29,216 nt of DNA from JBBDNC01 sp040877875 (lineage in GTDB: Bacteria > Bacteroidota > Rhodothermia > Balneolales > Balneolaceae), in the NCBI GenBank assembly GCA_040877875.1, contig JBBDNC010000061.1, forward strand, positions 1 to 29,216. The letters run 5' to 3'. Below the pieces are notes generated by a model. The model saw nothing but the letters and a program-made list of their open reading frames with translations, ran no database searches and was not told the origin of the DNA. Positions 23,190 through 29,216 of the stretch are shown here, piece by piece; the first letter of the stretch is position 1; every line of letters starts with the position of its first letter. A program made the translations under genes and the position numbers.

Positions 23190-24319
23190 CCGAGGACTTT
23201 CAAAAATACGGCTTTCCCTTCCAGTTCTTTCAGTCCCTTCTCCACTGCAGGGTCATTGATATTACCTTCAAAATCGAGAAAGAACTGGTATTGCCATGGT
23301 TTCCGGGGACGCGGGCGCGATTCCAGTTTGGTCATATTAATCCCGTGATCCTCCAGAACCTTCAGGCAACTGATCAGGGCACCTTTTTCATGGGGGGTTG
23401 CAAATACGAGCGAGGTTTTACAGGGGATCCGGGCATCAACGGATACAGGCTTCTTCGATACCACTACAAAGCGGGTAAAGTTTTCAGGCTGATTGGCAAT
23501 CCCTTTCCGGACGATATATAGTCCGTACAATTCGGCGGCATAGGCACTTGCAATCGCCGCCTGTGAGAGATCATCCTCTTCTTTGACTTTCCGTGCAGCC
23601 ATTGCCGTATCATAATACGATTCAATTTTACAGCGCGGCATGTCAGCCAGAAACCGGCTGCATTGGGCAATCGCCTGCGGGTGGGAAAGAATACGACGAA
23701 TGTTTTCCAGTTTCACTTTTCCCGGTGCCATCAAACAGTGTTCAATATGCAGAACCTCTTCGCCTACAATATAATAGTCCCTGTTTGCCAGGAGGTCGTA
23801 TGTATCATTAATGGAGCCGGCCGTCGTATTTTCGATGGGCAGAATGGCGTAATCGGCTTTCCCCTCTTCAACCGCCTCCCCAGCCGCTTCGAAAGTCCGG
23901 TAACCGATACATTCCACATTTTTATAGCGCTCGGAAAAATGACGCCGGGCCGCCTGGTCACTGAATGCTCCCTGAACTCCCTGGTAAGCCACCACAACCG
24001 TCTGGTTCGCATCCGCCTGATTCTGGTGGTCGACCAGTGAGTAGGTTTGATAGCGGAGCGACTGACGTATGATTTGCTGAAACAGTTTCTCGGTAAAATA
24101 AGGATCCATGCCGGCATCCACAGCCATCTCCCGGACACGCTGGAGAAGTTCTTTTTCCCGTTCCGGGTCACGGATCTCCCTGGCCTCTTCCAGCTTGTTC
24201 GCAAAAACTTCCTGAACGGTCTTTTGTCGTTCAGCCAATGTGTCAATTAGCTTTCGATCCAGTTTGTCAATCCATTCACGATATTTACTTAACTTTTTCG
24301 GGTCTGTTGAGTCATTCAT
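23162..24319 (-). CDS. pheA: Bifunctional chorismate mutase / prephenate dehydratase
   Basis: This enzyme converts chorismate to prephenate and then to phenylpyruvate for phenylalanine synthesis, in the cytoplasm. The N-terminal AroQ-type mutase (about 10-95) shows YREWIDKLDRKLID, Lys42 and RDPERE (50-55). The dehydratase domain (about 107-290) begins VVAYQGVQGAFSDQAA and has PIENTTAGSI and the catalytic TRF (282-284). The ACT domain (about 300-380) has GALI (313-316) and ESRP (333-336), the phenylalanine-binding signatures, so feedback inhibition is expected. The length of 385 aa is normal for the fused form. The ATG at 24319 lacks a clear Shine-Dalgarno sequence. Confidence 0.97.
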   Translation of the reverse strand: MNDSTDPKKLSKYREWIDKLDRKLIDTLAERQKTVQEVFANKLEEAREIRDPEREKELLQRVREMAVDAGMDPYFTEKLFQQIIRQSLRYQTYSLVDHQNQADANQTVVVAYQGVQGAFSDQAARRHFSERYKNVECIGYRTFEAAGEAVEEGKADYAILPIENTTAGSINDTYDLLANRDYYIVGEEVLHIEHCLMAPGKVKLENIRRILSHPQAIAQCSRFLADMPRCKIESYYDTAMAARKVKEEDDLSQAAIASAYAAELYGLYIVRKGIANQPENFTRFVVVSKKPVSVDARIPCKTSLVFATPHEKGALISCLKVLEDHGINMTKLESRPRPRKPWQYQFFLDFEGNINDPAVEKGLKELEGKAVFLKVLGCYPKQSEE

Positions 24320-24360
24320 AAAAGAAATCGGCTCTGTAGAGGTCAGGGATGTAAAAGTAG

Positions 24361-24377
24361 CCCGCCACCCGGCGGAT
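24361..24377. repeat. Hairpin repeat CCGCC-ACCC-GGCGGAT (first arm of an inverted pair)
   Basis: A 5-bp GC stem with a 4-nt loop, 42 bp upstream of pheA. With the copy at 24409-24424 it forms a larger inverted repeat: the stems and flanking AT match exactly and only the loop bases differ (ACCC against CACC). Confidence 0.65.
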
Positions 24378-24408
24378 TAAAATAGGTTCAGAAAACACAG
24401 TGTGTAGA

Positions 24409-24424
24409 ATCCGCCGGTGGGCGG
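24409..24424. repeat. Hairpin repeat TCCGCC-GGTG-GGCGG (second arm of an inverted pair)
   Basis: Together with 24361-24377 it can form either two small hairpins or one large one, with a 31-bp AT-rich interval inside. It lies in the pheA leader region, so alternative folding could influence pheA expression (inference). The remaining 24425-24603 contains only an AT-rich stretch and one palindrome. Confidence 0.65.
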
Positions 24425-24500
24425 ACGAACGGAGAAAATTACTAACTATTTAATAAAATCAAACCCACAATAAAGGTTTTTTCATTCCTGGCGTTCATTT

Positions 24501-24512
24501 CAGTGATCACTG
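24501..24512. promoter_or_regulatory. 12-bp palindrome CAGTGATCACTG
   Basis: This perfect palindrome lies between the AAA+ ATPase gene and pheA, about 180 bp upstream of the pheA start. Weak outer complementarity (TTT/GAA) extends it. Its size and symmetry fit a dimeric repressor site, but no regulator is identifiable and chance is possible. Confidence 0.25.
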
Positions 24513-24603
24513 GAATCGGATCGGACTTTGATCCCGGACAGAAGGGATTAAACACTTTAGTGCCTTTTCTCTCAGTGCCGTTGTGACAGGATTCGGATTC
24601 AAT

Positions 24604-26316
24604 TCAGCCGACTCTGCTTTTCAGTTGGTCGATACGTTCCATAATGTCTGCGCGGTCCATCTTCCGGTACTTTTCCGGTAACAGTGATTTGGAGGTACAT
24701 TCGATCACAGCACTCAGTACCTGAAGTTCCACCTCCTCCGGATAGGTTGGTGGAATAAAATCGTCCAGGGTTTGATCCAAAATTTCAGGGGTTACCTTTA
24801 CCTTATTCACAGAAGCCGCTCTGAATTTTGCGCGGGTCAGGGCAGCTTCCATATCCGCTCCGGACATAGGCTTGGTTCCCTTTTCGATGGCCTTGGGCAT
24901 ATAAGATTCTGTCAGCTTTAAGCCGGTCTTCTTTCTCATCGCCTCAAACAAGTCAATTCGTTCTTCCTGAGTCGAAGGTGCAAACAGGGCCAAATGCTCT
25001 TCAGCTCTCCCCTGCCGCTTCAGGTCCACCGGCATGAGATCCGGCCGGGCCGTCATCAAAAACCAGATCACCCGACCCCGATTTGAAGTATCGCTCATGA
25101 ACGATGCAATCTGGGAAAATACACGGCTGGACACTCCGCTGTCCCCGCTTGAATTCCGGCTGCCAAGATAAGCATCCGCTTCATCGATCATGACCGTGAC
25201 AGGTGCCATAGCCTTCAGGATATTCAGAATCTTTTCGAGATTACCCTCGGTCACACCCTGCCACTGACTGCGAAAATTTTTCAGTTTCACCATGGGAATC
25301 CCGATTTCACCGGCAAAGCAATTGACCAGGAATGTCTTGCCTGTTCCGACGGGGCCGCAAACCAGGTATCCCATTGGAAGGACATCCGGCCGGCCGGCTT
25401 GGAGTGCGCTTACAGACTGACGAAGATGTTCTATAACCTTTGTATGGCCCGCCACATCATTCAGGGTATACCTGGAGGTCACAAATTCCATCAGGCCATA
25501 AGCCTCTGCTTCAATCAGCTCTTTCTTAAGCCTGCTCAGGTTCTCAAATGTTACCGGAACCTGGTTTTCTCTTGCATTCGAAAGGATATTCCGGAGATGA
25601 ATGAAATTCAACCCGGCAGATTGTTGAGCCAAAACATTGGCTTGCACCCTGGAATGTTTTTTGAACTCATCCCGAGCCATCTCCGTCCGGATAAAACTCA
25701 GACGTTGGGGTTCGTCCGGGAGGGGAATTCGGATATCGGAATTCTGCGGATGCTGGATCAGGGTCTTGTTAAGATCCGCCAGGTTTTCGGTCAGAAGTAC
25801 CGTTGTAAAATCCGAGGCCAAAAACAGGGGATCGTGTGCCCATCTGAGTAGGGTAACCAGCGCATTGCGATCTTCGGTGCCGGAAGTTCCCCCGTCCATG
25901 GCCGGAACAATCGTATCCGCATAGTCAATGATCAGGGCAATACTTTTTCTTTGTTCCAGCCGGAGACGAAAATACTGTTCGAGTACAGAAAACGCCCGGA
26001 CGGGATCTTTCGGAATTTTATCGGAAACCTCCGTACCCATCAGCGAGTCCCTCCCTGCAACTGCCCGGTTGAAGTCGGTTTGTGTTTTTTGATCTCGAAA
26101 ATAGATTCCCGATGAGCGGTCATAAAACACGACAAAATCACGTGCCCCGAAAAACTCCTCTGACAGAAATGATTTCAAGCGCATGAACTTCGGCGATTTT
26201 TCCTTCTCTACCGGTACCAGGTCATGAACATTTCCATGCAGAATAAACTGTCCGATTGTACGGCTTAAATATTTCCTGGCAAACTGTTGTGCCCAGTCGG
26301 GGTAGTGATCAATCAT
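24604..26316 (-). CDS. AAA+ ATPase with a degenerate first and an intact second ATPase domain
   Basis: The 570 residues hold two AAA-like domains. The first (about 20-250) lacks a P-loop: HGNVHDLVPV (28-36) stands at its place, and the Walker B-like IALIIDYAD has Tyr132 where Glu is expected. The second (about 285-480) has Walker A GPVGTGKT (321-328), Walker B TVMIDEAD (374-381) and a WQG pore-loop-like motif (352-354). A likely Arg finger lies in RQGR (434-437). The sensor 1 stretch reads MTARPD where FtsH-type proteins have TNRPD. The architecture resembles Ycf46-like ATPases; no peptidase or other effector is fused. Its start overlaps the end of the CorC-like gene by 4 bp, so it is translated with it. 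Function unknown; a remodelling role is inference. Confidence 0.8.
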   Translation of the reverse strand: MIDHYPDWAQQFARKYLSRTIGQFILHGNVHDLVPVEKEKSPKFMRLKSFLSEEFFGARDFVVFYDRSSGIYFRDQKTQTDFNRAVAGRDSLMGTEVSDKIPKDPVRAFSVLEQYFRLRLEQRKSIALIIDYADTIVPAMDGGTSGTEDRNALVTLLRWAHDPLFLASDFTTVLLTENLADLNKTLIQHPQNSDIRIPLPDEPQRLSFIRTEMARDEFKKHSRVQANVLAQQSAGLNFIHLRNILSNARENQVPVTFENLSRLKKELIEAEAYGLMEFVTSRYTLNDVAGHTKVIEHLRQSVSALQAGRPDVLPMGYLVCGPVGTGKTFLVNCFAGEIGIPMVKLKNFRSQWQGVTEGNLEKILNILKAMAPVTVMIDEADAYLGSRNSSGDSGVSSRVFSQIASFMSDTSNRGRVIWFLMTARPDLMPVDLKRQGRAEEHLALFAPSTQEERIDLFEAMRKKTGLKLTESYMPKAIEKGTKPMSGADMEAALTRAKFRAASVNKVKVTPEILDQTLDDFIPPTYPEEVELQVLSAVIECTSKSLLPEKYRKMDRADIMERIDQLKSRVG

Positions 26317-27599
26317 GACTCTCCGTCCCTGATGATAAGCTTCACCGTATCCAGTTTATTCGGAGTCGCCTTGCTGATAATAAACTTGTGTCCCCCGATC
26401 ACCAGTTCCTCATTGACTTTCGGAATACGGCCGATGTGATTGAGGATATACCCGGCAATAGTTTCAAAATCGTCGGCATCTTTTCTGAGTTTGATTTCAG
26501 GATATTTTTCTTCCAGATCTTCCAGTTCAACACTTCCGCTCACTACATAGACTCCAGGTGAAACTCGTTTCATGATTTCCTCGTCAATATCATATTCATC
26601 CTGGATATCCCCCACCACTTCTTCGATCAGATCCTCGATCGTCACCATTCCCGCAGTCCCACCATACTCATCAATGACGATAGCCACGGAGATATTACTC
26701 TGACGAAATTCAGTCAGCAGGTCTTTTGATTTTTTACTGGAAGGAATCAACTTCACCGGCCGGATAATCTCGGCAAGGCTTTCAGGGTTATTAAACAGAT
26801 CATAGGCAAATACAACCCCGATAATATCGTCGATGTTATCCTGATAAACCGGAAGCTTGGAGTAACCGGAAGCAATAAACGTATTTTTCACCTCTTCAAT
26901 GGAAGTCGTTTTTTCCACAGCCACCATTTCCGTTCTCGGAATCATGGTTTCCCGGACCCTTTTATTGGATAAATCCAGAACATTTTGCAGGATTTCGGAA
27001 TCTTCCTTGTCAAAATCCTCTCCGCCGTCGCTGTCACGCAATTCTTTAAAAATCATCTCCACGTCCTGCCGGCGGAAAATCTTGTCGCTCCGCTCGCTGC
27101 CGGCCTTCAACAATCGTACAAGAAGGTTAGAGGAGGAATTGGCAACCCCTATCAGGGGACTCAAAACATAATTGAACAGCCGCAAGGGAATGGCTACCAT
27201 CTTCACCATAAAGTCTGCCTGGATCCGATAGAGTGCCTTGGGGATAATCTCTCCAAAAATCATGATCACGACAGAGGCCACAACCGTTTGAATCAACAAG
27301 ATCATCACAACGGAAGGCTGGCTTCCCGTCATCGATTCGTAGCCCGACTGGATAGGGGATATTAAAAAAATCGCCATCAATGTGGCATAAATCACATTGA
27401 TGATATTGTTTCCTACAAGTGTAGTCGTCAAAAACGTATTGGGGTTTTTGACAAAAAATGCAAGCGATTGAGATAAATAGGTTCCCCTGCGGGATTCAAT
27501 TTCAAGCTTCAGCCGGTTGGCTGAAACAAAGGCAATTTCCGATCCTGAAAAAAATCCACTCAATAATATTGTGACAACAATGATAACCGTTTCAATCAT
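26313..27599 (-). CDS. CNNM/CorC (HlyC/CorC)-family membrane transporter with CBS domains
   Basis: Architecture: DUF21/CNNM membrane domain (about 1-190) with FFSGSEIAFVSANRLKLE near the N-terminus and FGEIIPKALYR; a CBS pair (about 210-335) starting at RETMIPRTEMVAV and including VIDEYGGTAGMVTIEDLIEE; and a CorC_HlyC domain (about 345-425) with DDFETIAGYIL. Relatives export or regulate Mg and other divalent cations; in Bacteroidota one branch (GldE) is linked to gliding, and I cannot assign this protein to it. I choose the ATG at 27599 (428 aa) over an in-frame ATG at 27716 because the membrane domain begins directly there; neither has a Shine-Dalgarno sequence. The end overlaps the AAA+ ATPase start by 4 bp. 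Confidence 0.9.
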   Translation of the reverse strand: MIETVIIVVTILLSGFFSGSEIAFVSANRLKLEIESRRGTYLSQSLAFFVKNPNTFLTTTLVGNNIINVIYATLMAIFLISPIQSGYESMTGSQPSVVMILLIQTVVASVVIMIFGEIIPKALYRIQADFMVKMVAIPLRLFNYVLSPLIGVANSSSNLLVRLLKAGSERSDKIFRRQDVEMIFKELRDSDGGEDFDKEDSEILQNVLDLSNKRVRETMIPRTEMVAVEKTTSIEEVKNTFIASGYSKLPVYQDNIDDIIGVVFAYDLFNNPESLAEIIRPVKLIPSSKKSKDLLTEFRQSNISVAIVIDEYGGTAGMVTIEDLIEEVVGDIQDEYDIDEEIMKRVSPGVYVVSGSVELEDLEEKYPEIKLRKDADDFETIAGYILNHIGRIPKVNEELVIGGHKFIISKATPNKLDTVKLIIRDGES

Positions 27600-27747
27600 G
27601 ATAAAAATATAAGCTGAAAACAGATAAACAAACAACGCCGGTTGTTTACGAGATTCTCCATCCCCCGGTTTCGAAGTCTGCAGGACCTGGTTGATGGTTA
27701 CGGGGAGGCTTTGCAAAACTTGGGATGTTGTTCAAGGTCAAGGCCAG

Positions 27748-27763
27748 TCCGCCAGCCGGCGGA
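27748..27763. repeat. Hairpin repeat TCCGCC-AGCC-GGCGGA
   Basis: A perfect 6-bp stem with loop AGCC, in the 281-bp gap between ilvD and the CorC-like gene. It belongs to the same family as 22310, 24361 and 24409. No T-run follows on the minus strand. The rest of 27600-27880 has no convincing gene or terminator. Confidence 0.65.
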
Positions 27764-27880
27764 TCGAAACCGCAGTATATTTCAATATTCGAGGATTTCA
27801 ATCGACCGATCACGCCGACATTGGGCAAAAGACCCGTTTTACAAAACCTCCTACGAATGAATGTCAGAGTTGACATGACA

Positions 27881-29216
27881 CTACACTTTTACTTTTTCCT
27901 GTTCGGTATAATCGGTAATACAACCCAGTGAGGCGTTCGATACGGATCGGGCATATTTTAAAAGAATTCCCTGATTCACCTTTAACGGAGGCTGCTCCCA
28001 CTGTTGCCGGCGGCCCTCAAGCTCTTCGTCGGAAATTTCAAGTTGTACGACCCGGTTCTCGGCATCAATGGTAATCGTATCCCCGTCTTTCACCAAAGCA
28101 ATCGGTCCACCTGCCTGGGCCTCGGGAGTCATATGGCCCAAAACAAATCCATGAGTTCCCCCCGAAAATCGTCCATCCGTAATCAGTGCCACGCTGTTGC
28201 CCAGACCCGCCCCCATAATTGCAGAGGTGATAGAGAGCATTTCCCGCATTCCAGGCCCCCCTTTGGGCCCTTCGTACCGAATTACGACCACATCTCCCTC
28301 TTTCACTTTACCTTCCCTGATAGCAGTGAGGCTGTCTTCTTCCGAATCAAAGACCTTCGCCGTTCCGGTAAACACCAGGCCTTCCTTGCCGGTAATTTTA
28401 GCTACACTTCCCTCCGGGGCGAGGTTTCCATAGAGAACCTGAAGATGCCCGGTTTTTTTAATCGGATCGGACGTTGAATGGATGACGTTTTGCTCTTCGA
28501 ACAGTCCCGGCAGATCTTCAATATTTTCTTCAAGGGTTTTCCCGGTTACGGTCAGGCAATCGCCCGACAGATACCCCTCTTCCAGGAGCAGTTTTTGGAC
28601 CGCCGGAACTCCCCCGGCAAGATAGAGGTCTTCCATCACATACTTGCCACTCGGTTTCATATCGGCCAAATACGGAGTGCGGTCACTCACTTCCTGAAAG
28701 TCATCAATGGTAAACGGAACGCCGGCAGCATGGGCGATCGCCAATAAATGTATCACCGCATTGGTGGATCCGCCCAGTGCAATGGTAATCGCCACGGCAT
28801 TTTCAAGGGATTTCCGGGTGATGATATCCCTCGGTTTAAGGTCCTTCTCCAGTAAATTCCTGATGGCAGTTCCGGTTCTCTTGCACTCCTTGATTTTTTC
28901 ATCTGCCGTGGCGGGAGCGGACGAGCTGTACGGCAGGCTCATTCCGAGAGTTTCTATGGCCGAAGCCATTGTGTTTGCCGTATACATCCCCCCGCAGGCA
29001 CCCGCCGTCGGACAAGCATGTTTCAATACCTGCTCCATTCTGTCTTCATCAATTTCGCCGGAAAGAAATTGTCCGTAGGATTCAAACGCCGATACAATAT
29101 CCAGTTTTTCTCCATTCAGATTTCCCGGGCGAATTGTCCCCCCGTAAACCATAATCGACGGGCGGTTGATCCGGGCCATGGCCATCACCGAACCGGGCAT
29201 GTTTTTATCACAACCC
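27881..29216 (-). CDS. ilvD: Dihydroxy-acid dehydratase, C-terminal part (cut by window edge)
   Basis: This iron-sulfur enzyme dehydrates dihydroxy acids in isoleucine and valine synthesis, in the cytoplasm. The frame is open to the right edge: the codons before the first Met read GCDKN, giving GCDKNMPGSVMAMARINRP (the edge cuts at this point), the conserved cluster-binding motif. A second cluster Cys is in TAGACGGMYTANTMASA. GGSTNAVIHLLAIA, GPKGGPGMREML and DGRFSGGTHGFVLGHMTPEA are family signatures. About 445 of the usual 555-570 residues are present; the N-terminal part, with the first cysteine, lies outside. It is followed by 281 bp before the CorC-like gene, so the two are probably separate units. 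Confidence 0.97.
   Translation of the reverse strand, partial: GCDKNMPGSVMAMARINRPSIMVYGGTIRPGNLNGEKLDIVSAFESYGQFLSGEIDEDRMEQVLKHACPTAGACGGMYTANTMASAIETLGMSLPYSSSAPATADEKIKECKRTGTAIRNLLEKDLKPRDIITRKSLENAVAITIALGGSTNAVIHLLAIAHAAGVPFTIDDFQEVSDRTPYLADMKPSGKYVMEDLYLAGGVPAVQKLLLEEGYLSGDCLTVTGKTLEENIEDLPGLFEEQNVIHSTSDPIKKTGHLQVLYGNLAPEGSVAKITGKEGLVFTGTAKVFDSEEDSLTAIREGKVKEGDVVVIRYEGPKGGPGMREMLSITSAIMGAGLGNSVALITDGRFSGGTHGFVLGHMTPEAQAGGPIALVKDGDTITIDAENRVVQLEISDEELEGRRQQWEQPPLKVNQGILLKYARSVSNASLGCITDYTEQEKVKV

Noticed and set aside
27646..27876. 76-aa minus-strand ORF between ilvD and the CorC-like gene
   Set aside because: It runs through a hairpin repeat and shows no family features; likely intergenic. 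An AGGAGG inside the gap is not followed by a usable start.

Overview
The window reads as an ordinary chromosomal segment, with no phage, plasmid or transposase genes, from a Gram-negative bacterium. The best guess is the Balneolota/Rhodothermota-Bacteroidota neighbourhood. Grounds for this are an ExbB system with two tandem ExbD proteins, Bacteroidota-style CorC/HlyC and UbiA-like proteins, a lone DsbD alpha-domain protein, and many starts without a clear Shine-Dalgarno sequence. The lineage call is inference from remembered family resemblance, not a search.

Layout. (1) 1-8507, all on the minus strand: the 5' end of a 6-pyruvoyl-tetrahydropterin synthase/QueD gene cut by the left edge, ftsH, a thiL with changed metal-site motifs, an exbB-small membrane protein-exbD-exbD operon with a canonical promoter and a strong terminator, a membrane-anchored DsbD-alpha-like protein, and the ribosomal block rpsF-rpsR-rplI. 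(2) 8807-14038, minus strand: nuoL-nuoM-nuoN, the three large proton-pumping subunits of complex I, with no other nuo gene in view. (3) 14039-14722: a 684-bp divergent intergenic region. (4) 14723-22298, plus strand: a tightly overlapping Mrp-type cation/proton antiporter operon. Its order is MrpE, F, G, MbhD-like, MbhE-like, B, C, D, then two more MrpD/NuoL-like proteins with a 71-residue membrane protein between them. (5) 22344-29216, minus strand: a UbiA-like membrane protein overlapping pheA, a two-domain AAA+ ATPase translationally coupled to a CNNM/CorC-type transporter gene, and ilvD cut by the right edge.

How it fits together. The centre is a concentration of ion-translocating machinery: six antiporter-like subunits (NuoL, NuoM, NuoN and three MrpD-like proteins) lie in about 13.5 kb on either side of one divergent regulatory region. 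The Mrp operon has the gene order of the membrane-arm module of archaeal membrane-bound hydrogenase (MbhA-H), but no hydrogenase genes. The usual fused MrpA is split into two small C-terminal-domain genes, and its N-terminal antiporter half is probably replaced by one of the two extra MrpD-like proteins. Together with ExbB/ExbD, which uses proton-motive force to energise the outer membrane, this suggests a cell with heavy proton and sodium traffic, as in a marine or salt-adapted organism (inference).

Non-coding structure. A family of short intergenic hairpins (TCCGCC-N4-GGCGGA) occurs at least four times, with a base-paired variant at a fifth site. A separate TGACACACTG repeat occurs on both sides of the rpsR-rpsF pair.
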